This document shows, piece by piece, positions 24,197 through 32,498 of a stretch of DNA of 64,000 bases (position 1 is its first letter; each line of letters starts with the position of its first letter). This DNA is from Streptomyces sp. MA5143a. Lineage in GTDB: Bacteria; Actinomycetota; Actinomycetes; Streptomycetales; Streptomycetaceae. The notes below the pieces were generated by a model that saw only the letters and a list, made by a program, of their open reading frames with translations, made no database searches and was not told the origin of the DNA. Both the position numbers and the translations under genes were made by a program. The stretch lies in contig NZ_OLMK01000026.1 of NCBI RefSeq assembly GCF_900290235.1, positions 1-64,000 on the forward strand. Reading direction: 5' to 3'.

Positions 24197-24667
24197 ATGG
24201 CTCAGACGGCACCCAGGCCGGGCACACCGCTCCAGGGGGTCGCGGCCGCACCGATGCCGCGGACGACCCCGGCCGACCCTGATGTCTTCGGCCCGCGCAC
24301 CCACACCGTCGCGCGCTGGACCCTGGCCGTGGCCCTCGGCCTCGTCTACGGCTACTGGGCGGCGGCCCTCAACCGGGACGCCGGCCCGATCACCGGCTGG
24401 AACGTGCTGTTCGGCTTGGTGACCGCGTTCGTGTTCATGGTGCTCCACCTCGCCGTACAGGCCGTCGCGCCCCGGCTGCGCCGGGAACCGCACGCCGCGC
24501 TGTGGGCGGCCTTCACGGGCTGCGCCTTCGGCTTCCTCTACAGCCAGGGGGGAGACAGCGTCCTGATGTCCACGGTGCTCTCCCTGATCATCGCCGCGGC
24601 CGTGTTCGTGACGACGTTCTACCGCTACTACACGCACGAGGACGCGGAAGGCGCCCGCTTGGGGTGA
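24197..24667 (+). CDS. Four-helix membrane protein, unknown function
   Basis: The 156-aa product has a Pro/Ala-rich cytoplasmic N-terminus (1-38) and four predicted membrane helices (about 41-57, 68-90, 102-115, 122-143), then a short charged tail (YTHEDAEGARLG). ATG 24197 has an excellent AGGAAGGAG seven bases upstream. It is divergent from the phosphatase gene and resembles small conserved streptomycete membrane proteins. No motif suggests a function. Confidence 0.85.
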   Translation: MAQTAPRPGTPLQGVAAAPMPRTTPADPDVFGPRTHTVARWTLAVALGLVYGYWAAALNRDAGPITGWNVLFGLVTAFVFMVLHLAVQAVAPRLRREPHAALWAAFTGCAFGFLYSQGGDSVLMSTVLSLIIAAAVFVTTFYRYYTHEDAEGARLG

Positions 24668-24728
24668 GGGGCGCCTCATGGCTCGGGGGTGCGCGGTTCG
24701 TCGGCGGGTGCGGGTTCGTCGTGGTTTC

Positions 24729-24837
24729 TCGCGCAGTTCCCCGCGCCCCTGAAGGGACGGGCCTGCGGCCCGCCCTTCATCGGAAAAGCACGGGGCCGCA
24801 GGCCCCTGCTTTTCCAGGGGCGCGGGGAACTGCGCGA
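24729..24837. repeat. Three-stem palindromic repeat element (cruciform/three-way junction)
   Basis: Outer arms 24729-24750 and 24816-24837 are perfect 22-bp inverted repeats (core GCAGTTCCCCGCGCCCCT). Between them are two further hairpins: GAAGGGACGGGCC/GGCCCGCCCTTC (about 24751-24778) and GGAAAAGCA...GGGGCC/GGCCCC...TGCTTTTCC (about 24782-24815). The whole would fold as a three-way junction. GC-rich elements with this outer arm are dispersed in many Streptomyces genomes (from memory). The element fills most of the gap before the next gene. Confidence 0.85.
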
Positions 24838-24999
24838 TCAGCCCCCACCCGCCCGCACCCTCCGACGCACCAGCCACCCCCCACCCCCTTGGGCTGCCGG
24901 AGGCCCACCGCAGCCGTTCGGCTTGTCCTGGGGGGCCATTCGCAGTCAGACCTGGCGTCAGCGCTCGCGCGGGCGCCGCCGGGGGACTTGCCTGAGGGG

Positions 25000-25929
25000 G
25001 TGTTCCCTCGTGCTCGCGGCCCCCTGTCGACCGCGCTGATCCTGCTCGCCTGCCTGCTCGCCCCGGTGGGCGCGCTGGCCGCGTGGGCGACGTACGAGCT
25101 CGGCGACCGGGCCCGCTATGAGGCCGTCACCGCGCCGCTCGCCGCCGACCCCGACGTACGGGAGGCCCTCGCGGACGCGGTCACCACCGGGATCATGCGC
25201 GAGGTGCGGGTCCGGCCTCCGCTGCGCGAGCCCGTGCGGGCCTTCACGCACGACGCGGCCCGGTCGTTCACCCGGACCGAGGCGTTCCGCACGGCATGGG
25301 ACACGGCCAACCGGGCGGCCCACGACGCCGTGCTGCGGGCGGTCCGCGCGCAGAGCGCCGGCGGCAGCGGGCACGGGGCGCAACCGGTGACCCTCGACCT
25401 GGCGCCGGTCGGCGAACGGGTCAAGCGTCAACTCGCCCGCGACCACGTGCCGTTCGCCCATCGCATCCCGGTCGCGCACACCGAGGTCACGGTGCTGTCG
25501 GCGGAGGAACTCGTCCAGCTGCGGAAGGGGTATCGCATGCTCGAAGTCGCCGCGTTCTGGTTGCCGGTCGGTGCGCTCGTACTGGCCACGGCGGGGATCC
25601 TGATCGCCACCCGGCGCCGCCGCGCGGTGTGCGCGACGGGGCTCGGCACGGCGCTCGGCGGGGCCCTGCTCGGGGTCGCCGTCGCCCTCGGCCGTCATCT
25701 CACCCTCGCCGACCTGCCGCCGGACGTCTCCCCGGCGGCCGCCGGCGCCGTCTACGACGCCCTCACCGCCACGCTGCGCACCGTCACCTGGGGCCTCCTC
25801 GCCCTCGGTGCCACCGTGGCCGCCGCGGCCTGGCTCACCGGCCTCCTCGGGCGACGTCCCGCAGCACCGCCAACGCCTCCGCCAGCTCCCGCGGACCCAC
25901 CGACGCAAGTCCCAGCCGGACGCAGTTGA
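25000..25929 (+). CDS. Integral membrane protein, unknown function
   Basis: The protein has about 309 aa. A first membrane helix (about 9-30) is followed by a large extracytoplasmic domain (about 32-180) of charged helical character. Three C-terminal helices (about 184-203, 209-229, 262-285) and a Pro-rich tail end it. It resembles streptomycete membrane proteins with one helix, a large loop and three helices, none of assigned function. GTG 25000 is preceded closely by GAGGG; a TTG at 24988 is also possible. The last 95 bp overlap the convergent MocR gene, and the Pro-rich tail probably comes from that overlap. Confidence 0.75.
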   Translation: MFPRARGPLSTALILLACLLAPVGALAAWATYELGDRARYEAVTAPLAADPDVREALADAVTTGIMREVRVRPPLREPVRAFTHDAARSFTRTEAFRTAWDTANRAAHDAVLRAVRAQSAGGSGHGAQPVTLDLAPVGERVKRQLARDHVPFAHRIPVAHTEVTVLSAEELVQLRKGYRMLEVAAFWLPVGALVLATAGILIATRRRRAVCATGLGTALGGALLGVAVALGRHLTLADLPPDVSPAAAGAVYDALTATLRTVTWGLLALGATVAAAAWLTGLLGRRPAAPPTPPPAPADPPTQVPAGRS

Positions 25930-27271
25930 AGGGGCTGACCCTGGATGCCACCGACGCCCCCGACGCGACGGCGGGCACGCTGAACGCCGGTCCCGGTGTC
26001 ACCGCCACCCCGCGTTCCGCCGCCGCCGCGCAGAACGTGTCGGCCCGCCAGGGCTCCGGCAGTTCCCACCAGGCGTAGTAGGCGCGCGCGTCCCCCCGTA
26101 CGGCGAACCCGGCGAGGCCCTCGCGCACGAGCCGCTGCCGGACCGCCGCGTCCTCGCGCTTCGCGGCGACCAGCCGGGCGACCGTCCCCTCCGAGATCCA
26201 CCGCACCGCCGCCTCCAGGGCGAACCTCCCCGCGGCCCATCCCCCCGACCGCAGCGCGTCCCCGGCCTCCCCGGCCCGCCCCCCGGGCACCACGAGGAAC
26301 CCGACGGTCAGCCCCGGCGCCACCCGCTTGGACAGCCCGTCCACGACATACACCCGCTCCGGCGCGTACGCCGCCAACGGCAACGCAGCACCGCCTTGGT
26401 CCTCGCCCTCGCCCTCGCCCGCACCCGCACCCGCACCCGCACCCGCACCCGCACCCGCACCCGCACCCGCCAGGAACGCCCAGATCCGGTCCTCCACCAC
26501 CGGCAGGTCCAACTCCCTCACCACGGAGGCCAGTTCGGCGCGGCGTTCGTGCGGCATCGTCGTGGACGTCGGGTTGTGGAGGGTCGGCTGCACGTACACC
26601 GCCGACAGGGGCGCCGCCCGGTGCGCCGCGGCCACCGCGTCGGGCCGCAGCCCGTGCCCGTCCGTCGCGAGCGGTACCAGCGTCACCCCCAGCCGTCCGG
26701 CGATCTCCTTGACCAGCGGATACGTGAGGGACTCGACGCCGACGCGACCCCCGGGCCGGACCAGGTGCGCGAGGGCCGCGGCGATGGCCTGGCGGGCGTT
26801 GCCGGTGAAGAGGAACCGGTCCGGTTCCGGATGCCAGCCGGGCACCGCGAGCAACCCGGCCGCCGCCTCGCGCGCCGCGCCCGTACCGTTCGCCGGAACC
26901 AGGCCCAGCGCCTCCCCCAGCACGTCCGTCCGCAGCAGCGGCGCGAGGCCGGCCGCCAGCAGCTCCGCCTGACCGGGCACGGACGGGTAGTTGAGCTCCA
27001 TGTTCACCGGCGCCGAGGAGACCGGTTCCGCCAGCGCCCGCCCGGCCCCCGCCCCCGCCGGCGCCGCCCGTACGAACGTGCCGCGGCCGACCTCGCCCAC
27101 CACCAGTCCGCGCCGCACCAGTTCCCCGTACACGCGCCCGGCCGTGGACCCGGCGATGCCGCGCCGCCGGGCGAACACCCGCTGCGGCGGCAGCCGGTCC
27201 CCCGGGCGCAGCCGCCCGGCGGCGATCTCCTCCGCGATCCGGTCGGCGATCCGCCGGTAGTCGCTCACCAT
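25835..27271 (-). CDS. MocR-type (GntR-aminotransferase fusion) regulator
   Basis: The 478-aa protein has a GntR winged helix (about 1-70, DRIAEEIAAGRLRPGDRLPP, QRVFARRRGIAGSTAGRVYG). A short linker leads to a fold-type I aminotransferase domain (about 110-475). The PLP Lys is in VDGLSKRVAPG, the phosphate-side Asn in YVQPTLHNPTS and the Asp in VVEDRIWAF. MocR proteins sense PLP-amino acid adducts and usually regulate the divergent gene. ATG 27271 has GGAGG eight bases upstream. A 16-residue Gly-Ala repeat and an acidic EGEGEGED tract interrupt the domain near residues 270-290, just before the PLP lysine segment. The insert comes from a hexanucleotide repeat. Confidence 0.9.
   Translation of the reverse strand: MVSDYRRIADRIAEEIAAGRLRPGDRLPPQRVFARRRGIAGSTAGRVYGELVRRGLVVGEVGRGTFVRAAPAGAGAGRALAEPVSSAPVNMELNYPSVPGQAELLAAGLAPLLRTDVLGEALGLVPANGTGAAREAAAGLLAVPGWHPEPDRFLFTGNARQAIAAALAHLVRPGGRVGVESLTYPLVKEIAGRLGVTLVPLATDGHGLRPDAVAAAHRAAPLSAVYVQPTLHNPTSTTMPHERRAELASVVRELDLPVVEDRIWAFLAGAGAGAGAGAGAGAGAGEGEGEDQGGAALPLAAYAPERVYVVDGLSKRVAPGLTVGFLVVPGGRAGEAGDALRSGGWAAGRFALEAAVRWISEGTVARLVAAKREDAAVRQRLVREGLAGFAVRGDARAYYAWWELPEPWRADTFCAAAAERGVAVTPGPAFSVPAVASGASVASRVSPFNCVRLGLASVGPRELAEALAVLRDVARGGR
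26421..26468. repeat. (GCACCC)8 microsatellite inside the MocR gene
   Basis: Eight exact copies of GCACCC occur at 26421-26468. On the coding strand they give the alternating Gly-Ala tract. They are flanked by three CGCCCT copies (about 26403-26420) encoding the Glu-Gly tract. The unit of six keeps the reading frame when copy number changes. Confidence 0.9.
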
Positions 27272-27306
27272 GTCCGGGCCCTCCCTCCCCTCGGTGGGCC
27301 GCCCCC

Positions 27307-27341
27307 ATTGCACCGAGGGCAAAGATCCTATTGCACCGAGG
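27307..27341. promoter_or_regulatory. Direct-repeat operator, candidate MocR binding site
   Basis: ATTGCACCGAGG occurs at 27307-27318 and again at 27330-27341, a period of 23 bp (about two helical turns). The repeats lie between the MocR start (27271) and the divergent hydrolase start (27368). Known MocR regulators bind direct repeats in exactly this position, so mutual control of the pair is likely. Confidence 0.65.
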
Positions 27342-27367
27342 AGTTGGGGCGACCTAGGGTCGAACGC

Positions 27368-28147
27368 ATGGCACCCTTCCTCGCATACGAGGACAAAGGG
27401 GAAGCGAGCCCGTCGGCGCTCCCTCTCGTCCTCGTCCACGGCCACCCCTTCGACCGCACGATGTGGCGGCCCCAGCTCACCGCGTTCGCCGCGTCCCGCC
27501 GGGTCATCGCCCCGGATCTGCGGGGCTACGGCGCCTCCCCCGTCGTTCCCGGCCTCACCCCGCTGTCCGTCTTCGCCGAGGACATCGCGGCGCTCCTCGA
27601 CGACCTGGGCGTACGCGACGTCGTCCTCGCGGGCCTGTCCATGGGCGGCCAGATCGCCATGGAGTACTACCGGCTGTTCCCGGACCGCGTCCGGGGTCTC
27701 GTCCTCGCCGACACGTTCCCGACCGCCGAGACCGAGGAGGGCAGGCGCGCGCGGAACGCGACGGCCGACCGGCTGCTGCGGGAGGGGATGGGCGGGTACG
27801 CCGACGAGGTGCTGTACAGGATGGTCGCGCCGTACGCGGACGCGGAGGTCGCGGCGCAGGTGCACCACATGATGACGGCGACGGACCCCGAGGGCGCGGC
27901 GGCGGCCCTGCGCGGACGCGCCGAGCGCCCCGACTACAACGACCTGCTGACCCGCGTCGCCGTGCCCGCGCTGGTCGTCGTCGGCGCCGACGACGAGTAC
28001 ACCCCGGTCGCGGACGCCGAGGCCATGCACGCCGCCCTGCCCGACTCGGTCCTCCAGGTGATCGACGGCGCGGCCCACCTGCCGAACCTGGAACGCCCGG
28101 ACGCCTTCAACAAGGCCCTGGAGGGCTTCCTGGCCCGGCTGGACTGA
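27368..28147 (+). CDS. Alpha/beta hydrolase divergent from the MocR regulator
   Basis: The 259-aa cytoplasmic enzyme has oxyanion motif VHGHPFDRTMW, nucleophile elbow AGLSMGG (Ser at about 96), acid in VVGADDEYTP and catalytic His in DGAAHLPNLE. This is the signature of the family containing 3-oxoadipate enol-lactonases, esterases and haloperoxidase-like hydrolases. The start ATG is 27 bases after the direct-repeat operator, so transcription is probably controlled by MocR. About 35 bp around its 3' end is imperfectly duplicated just downstream (28113-28180). The substrate is unknown; a metabolite tied to PLP or amines would fit the regulator (inference). Confidence 0.88.
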   Translation: MAPFLAYEDKGEASPSALPLVLVHGHPFDRTMWRPQLTAFAASRRVIAPDLRGYGASPVVPGLTPLSVFAEDIAALLDDLGVRDVVLAGLSMGGQIAMEYYRLFPDRVRGLVLADTFPTAETEEGRRARNATADRLLREGMGGYADEVLYRMVAPYADAEVAAQVHHMMTATDPEGAAAALRGRAERPDYNDLLTRVAVPALVVVGADDEYTPVADAEAMHAALPDSVLQVIDGAAHLPNLERPDAFNKALEGFLARLD

Positions 28148-28289
28148 GCGCTGGAGGACTTCCCGGCCCGGCTCGGCCCGGCTGACCGAGCCCGGGGCCC
28201 CTCACCCGTTCGGCCTACAGCGCATGCGGCGCCCCCCGCCCCGCGTGAGCATGCGGGTGAGCTGTCCGCCCTTCTGAGGAGGCCCTCCC

Positions 28290-28757
28290 ATGGCCCAGCA
28301 CAGCGCCGAGCCGCGTTCGAACGCCCACAGCCACCAGACCATCTCGACGCCGACGCCCCCGCAGGGACGGCACTCCGGTACCTCCTGGGCCATCGGCGGC
28401 ACGGTCTTCGCCGGTGTCCTCATGATGGTCGGCGGGGTGCTGGGCATCCTCAACGGCATCGCGGCGATCGCCACGGACGACGTCTACACCAACATCGGCG
28501 ACTACGTGTTCGAGTTCAGCCTCACCACCTGGGGCTGGATCCATCTCGTCCTCGGAGCCGTCGTCGCCTTCGCCGGCTGGGGCATCCTCCAGGGCCGGGA
28601 CTGGGCACGGGGCGTGGGGATCGCCCTGGCGTCCCTCTACGCCATCGCGTACTTCATGTTCCTCCCGTACGCGCCCGTCTGGTCGGTCATCGTCATCGCC
28701 GCCTCGGTCTTCGTGATGTGGTCCCTCGCGACGGCCCCGGAGGAGAGGCGCGCCTGA
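28290..28757 (+). CDS. DUF7144-type four-helix membrane protein
   Basis: The 155-aa protein has a hydrophilic N-terminus (1-33) and four membrane helices (about 34-57, 75-97, 106-124, 127-146). The characteristic segments are GVLGILNGIAAIATDDVY and TWGWIHLVLGAVVAFAGWGIL. Such proteins are very common in actinomycetes and of unknown function. ATG 28290 follows GAGGAGG. It appears monocistronic. Confidence 0.88.
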   Translation: MAQHSAEPRSNAHSHQTISTPTPPQGRHSGTSWAIGGTVFAGVLMMVGGVLGILNGIAAIATDDVYTNIGDYVFEFSLTTWGWIHLVLGAVVAFAGWGILQGRDWARGVGIALASLYAIAYFMFLPYAPVWSVIVIAASVFVMWSLATAPEERRA

Positions 28758-28946
28758 CCCGACGCGGCGGACGACCCCGCCCCCGGTACCGCCGTACCGC
28801 CCCGGCCCGACGGGGCCGGGCGCCCGGCCCCTGGTGCCCGCGCAACCTTCGGCCCCTCCACCTCGTCCTTGAACGAGGAGCATCCTTGAACGAGGAGCAC
28901 AGAACCACCGCGGGCGAACGGAAGGCCGGCCTTGGAGAGCACGACC

Positions 28947-29945
28947 ATGGAGCGGCCCGAGCCGGTCACCACCCGCCGGGCCACCCACGGCGGCAAGAAG
29001 GGGTTCGCCTTCCTGCTGCTGCTCGGTGTGACCACGGTCGTCGTCTGCCGGCTGATCGGTGTCGACGCCTTCACCCCGGTCCCCCAGCTCCTCGCGTTCC
29101 TGCCCTGGCTGCTCGCCCCCACCGGCCTCGCCCTGCTCCTGTTCGCCCTGGCCCGCTCCTGGACCGGCGTCACCTGGGGCGTGGTGCTGCTGGGCGCGCT
29201 CGCCTGGTACATCGAGCCGTACGGGAAGACGACCGCGCCCGACGGTCCGGCCCTCGCCCAGCTCCGGGTCATGACCTCGAACGTGCACTTCGGCGACGGC
29301 ACCGCCGCCCTCGTCAAGGCCGTGAAGCGCGAGCGCCCCGACATCGTGTTCGTCGAGGAGTGCCAGGCCACCTGCTCGGCCACCCTCCGCGACACCTTCG
29401 GCGACCTCAGCGGCGACAAGCCCGCCTACCCCTACCGCCGGGCCGTCGAGGGCTACGGCTCCGACGGTTCCGTCATCCTCAGCCGCCACCCCCTCAAGGG
29501 CACCGACCCCATCCCCGGCACCATGGGCATGCCCGGCGCCGTCGCCGACGTCGACGGCCACCGCGTACGGCTGCAACTGGCGCACCCCATGCCGCCGCTG
29601 GCCGGCCAGGTCGGCACCTGGCGGCGGGAACTCGGCGCGCTGCGCGCGTACGCGGCCGCCGACACCAGGACCCCGACCATCGTCGCCGGTGACTTCAACG
29701 CCACCCAGGACCACGCGGCCTTCCGTGACCTCCTCGACACGGGGCTCGGCGACGCCGCCCGGCTGACCGGGGACGACCGGCGGGCGACCTGGCCCTCCCG
29801 GACCACCCCGAGGTTCGGCGCGCAGATCGACCACGTCCTCGTCTCCTCGAAGGACTTCTCCGCCCGCGAGACCCGCTTCCTGAAGCTGCGCGGCACCGAC
29901 CACAACGCGGTGGTCGCCGACCTGACCCTCCACCAGCGGAAGTGA
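28947..29945 (+). CDS. Membrane-anchored endonuclease/exonuclease/phosphatase-family protein
   Basis: The 332-aa protein has three N-terminal membrane helices (about 20-37, 46-68, 74-90). The EEP domain faces outward (about 105-332). Family motifs are MTSNVHFG, the catalytic Glu in VFVEECQ, VAGDFNAT, IDHVLVS and the terminal GTDHNAVVADL. The fold covers metal-dependent nucleases and phosphodiesterases; an extracytoplasmic phosphoesterase or DNase is likely. Two Cys lie next to the catalytic Glu (ECQATC). ATG 28947 has GGAGAG upstream; TTG 28932 is in frame and also has a ribosome-binding site. Confidence 0.88.
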   Translation: MERPEPVTTRRATHGGKKGFAFLLLLGVTTVVVCRLIGVDAFTPVPQLLAFLPWLLAPTGLALLLFALARSWTGVTWGVVLLGALAWYIEPYGKTTAPDGPALAQLRVMTSNVHFGDGTAALVKAVKRERPDIVFVEECQATCSATLRDTFGDLSGDKPAYPYRRAVEGYGSDGSVILSRHPLKGTDPIPGTMGMPGAVADVDGHRVRLQLAHPMPPLAGQVGTWRRELGALRAYAAADTRTPTIVAGDFNATQDHAAFRDLLDTGLGDAARLTGDDRRATWPSRTTPRFGAQIDHVLVSSKDFSARETRFLKLRGTDHNAVVADLTLHQRK

Positions 29946-30039
29946 CCCCGGGAGGCGAGGGGCACAGCACGCACTCGCCGTCCCCAGCCCACCAAAAACT
30001 TCACATAATCGGGCGATCTCCGGCGGTGATAATGGCCGC

Positions 30040-32022
30040 ATGCCCCGCCCGTTCGCCCTCGGCCTGACCCCGCCCGACTGGCTGGTCCGCAATCTCCAAC
30101 CCCAGCAGGCGCCGCCCGTCAACCGGCCCGCCGTGGCCCGCGCGGCGGTCGCCCTGACCCTGCCGCTCGCCCTCGGCCTCGCCGCCGGGCGCCCCGAGTA
30201 CGGCGCCCTCGCCTCGATGGGCGCCCTGTCGGGCGTCATCAGCGACACGGCGGACGCGTACCGCATGCGGCTGCTGAACATCGCGGTCCCCCAGGTGTTC
30301 AGCGCGATCGGCATCACCCTCGGCTCCCTCGTGTACGGGCACGGCTGGGTCACCGTCGCCGCGCTCACCGGGGTCGCGCTGGTCTCCGGGATGATCTCGA
30401 CGATCGGCGCCGTCGCCTCCGTGTCGGGGTTGCTGCTCCTGCTCAACTCCGTGGTCGGCGCGGGTCTGCCGATGCCGGGCGACTGGTGGCTGGCCCCCCT
30501 CCTGATGACCGGCGGCGGCCTCCTCGTCCTCGTCCAGGCCCTCCTCGCCTGGCCGCTCAGGGCCGGCGTACCGGAACGCGCCTCCGTCGCCGACACCTAC
30601 CGCAAGGTCGCCGACCTGCTCGCCGCGACCACCGCCGACACCACCGGCGCCTACGACACGGCCCGGCACGCGGTCACCCAGTCCCTCAACCAGTCCTATG
30701 ACCTGATCCTCGCCCGCCGCGCCCGCCATCACGGCCGCAGCCCCGACCTGGTCCGGCTCCTCGCCCAGCTGAACGCGGTCACCCCGCTCGTCGAGGCCGC
30801 CCCCGCCGTACGCCTCTCCGGGCGCCCGCTGCCCGCCGAGATCCCCACCGCCGTCCGCCATATTGCCGAGGCCGTCGACACCGGCTACACCGGGCCGCTG
30901 GGGCTGCGGCTGCCCACGCCGACGAGCGAGACCGGCAAGGCGGTCGACCAGGCGCTCCGGCACGCCGCCGAGGTCGTCACCGAGGGGTCGCCGGACGCGC
31001 TGACCCGGGCCGACGACCACCTCGGCCGGACCGCGCCACTACGGGTGCGCGCCGCACGGGCCGCCCGCGACGTGGCCCTGTCCGCCGCGTCCTGGCGCTA
31101 CGGCCTGCGCCTCGCCCTGTGCATCGGCATCGCCCAGGCGCTGGTCTCCCTCGTCGCCGTGCCCCGCTCCTACTGGGTGGCGCTGACCATCACCTTCGTC
31201 CTGAAGCCGGACTTCGGCTCGGTGTTCTCCCGCGCGCTGCTGCGGGCCCTCGGCACGGTCGTCGGCCTGGTCGTCGCGGCGGCGATCCTCGCGGAGGTCC
31301 CGCGCGGCTGGTGGGACGTGCCGGTGATGCTGTGCCTCGCCCCGCTCATCCCCGTCTTCACCCCCCGCGGCTACGGCTACCAGACCGCCGCCATCACCCC
31401 CGTGATCCTGCTGCTCTCCGACATCCTCAACCACCAGGGCACCGGCCTGCTCGTGCCCCGTCTCGTCGACTCCCTGGTGGGCTGCGGCATCGCCCTCGTC
31501 GCGGGCTATCTGCTGTGGCCGGAGAGCTGGCACGCCCGCGTCGGGGCGCGGCTCGCGGACGCCGTCGCCGACACCGCCGCGTACGTGGAACACGTCTTCG
31601 GGCCCGGCGCGGACGACCCCACGGGGCGTGCCCGGAAGCGCCGCCGCCTCTACCGGGACCTGTCGGCCATCCGCACGGAGTTCCAGCGGGCCCTGACCGA
31701 ACCGCCGCCGACGGGGCGGCGGGCCGCGGCCTGGTGGCCGCTGGTGGTGGCGGTCGAGCGGATCGTCGACGCGACGACGGCGGCCAGGGTCCGGGTGAAG
31801 CAGGGGGCGCGGCCGCCGTCCGCCGCCGAGGTCGAGCAGGTCTCCCTGCAACTGCGGGAACTGGCGGAGGGGCTGCGGAGGACGGACGTCCTCTACGAGG
31901 TGCGGTCCGACCTGAGCGGTCCGCCGGGAAGCGTCCTGGAGGCACTGCGGCAGGAGGTCGCGGCGGCCCGGACGATCACCTCACCGCCCGACGGGGACGC
32001 CGCGCGCTGGTTCCGTGACTGA
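30040..32022 (+). CDS. FUSC-family (aromatic acid exporter-like) membrane protein
   Basis: The 660-aa protein has two blocks of predicted membrane helices (about 35-185 and 350-490) separated by a cytoplasmic domain, with a second cytoplasmic domain at the C-terminus. This is the duplicated layout of FUSC/YccS/AaeB proteins. Segments such as RSYWVALTITFVLKPDFGSVFSRALLRALGT are diagnostic of the second FUSC block. Related proteins export aromatic acids, but no adaptor subunit is encoded nearby and the substrate is unknown. The ATG lies after a 94-bp gap from the preceding gene. Confidence 0.88.
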   Translation: MPRPFALGLTPPDWLVRNLQPQQAPPVNRPAVARAAVALTLPLALGLAAGRPEYGALASMGALSGVISDTADAYRMRLLNIAVPQVFSAIGITLGSLVYGHGWVTVAALTGVALVSGMISTIGAVASVSGLLLLLNSVVGAGLPMPGDWWLAPLLMTGGGLLVLVQALLAWPLRAGVPERASVADTYRKVADLLAATTADTTGAYDTARHAVTQSLNQSYDLILARRARHHGRSPDLVRLLAQLNAVTPLVEAAPAVRLSGRPLPAEIPTAVRHIAEAVDTGYTGPLGLRLPTPTSETGKAVDQALRHAAEVVTEGSPDALTRADDHLGRTAPLRVRAARAARDVALSAASWRYGLRLALCIGIAQALVSLVAVPRSYWVALTITFVLKPDFGSVFSRALLRALGTVVGLVVAAAILAEVPRGWWDVPVMLCLAPLIPVFTPRGYGYQTAAITPVILLLSDILNHQGTGLLVPRLVDSLVGCGIALVAGYLLWPESWHARVGARLADAVADTAAYVEHVFGPGADDPTGRARKRRRLYRDLSAIRTEFQRALTEPPPTGRRAAAWWPLVVAVERIVDATTAARVRVKQGARPPSAAEVEQVSLQLRELAEGLRRTDVLYEVRSDLSGPPGSVLEALRQEVAAARTITSPPDGDAARWFRD

Positions 32023-32197
32023 GCGGGACGCCGTCGTGGCGCGCGGCGAGGGCGGGGCGGTCAACCCGGCGCAGGGCGCTGAATCGTTACGCCCGCCCCG
32101 CACGGGTGACGGGAGGAGAGTTCGCAGGCGGAAAGCGTCATGATCGGATCCGTCCAACCGGACGATTCACTTCCTTTCTGACAAGGGGATGTTCGCC

Positions 32198-32413
32198 ATG
32201 CGGCGCACCGCCACCGTCCTGCTCGGAACCCTCGCCCTCGCCGGCGCCCTGGCCCCGGCCGCCCACGCGATCCCGGACCCGGCGGCCACGGTCACCTGCC
32301 TCGCCGAGACCCCCGCCGGTGTCGCCGAGCTGGCCCAACCGGCCGCCCTCCTCGACCCGGCCGGCCTGCTGGACCCGGCCGCCGCGCCGGGCGTGAGCTG
32401 CCTGGCGCCCTGA
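32198..32413 (+). CDS. Small secreted protein (71-aa precursor)
   Basis: The precursor has a clear Sec signal peptide (1-24, cleavage after AAHA). The mature part of about 47 residues has two Cys (VTCLAE, VSCLAP) separated by a Leu/Ala/Pro-rich stretch with a repeated LLDPAGLLDPAA pattern. A disulfide between the two Cys is plausible. ATG 32198 was preferred for its signal peptide; an ATG at 32189 three codons upstream is also in frame. I do not recognise the family, and it lacks chaplin motifs. Confidence 0.65.
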   Translation: MRRTATVLLGTLALAGALAPAAHAIPDPAATVTCLAETPAGVAELAQPAALLDPAGLLDPAAAPGVSCLAP

Positions 32414-32430
32414 GCCGCACGGCGACGCAC

Positions 32431-32465
32431 CGCGGGCCGTCCCCCCACCGGGAGGACGGCCCGCG
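32431..32465. terminator. Bidirectional stem-loop terminator
   Basis: CGCGGGCCGTCC pairs with GGACGGCCCGCG across an 11-base loop. It lies between the convergent small secreted gene and phoX. Confidence 0.78.
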
Positions 32466-32498
32466 TTCGCATCTGCACGGACAGGGTCCGCCTCCGGC

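Noticed and set aside
32198..32413. Chaplin or lantibiotic-type peptide
   Set aside because: It has a signal peptide and two Cys but lacks the chaplin hydrophobic core pattern and any modification enzyme gene nearby.
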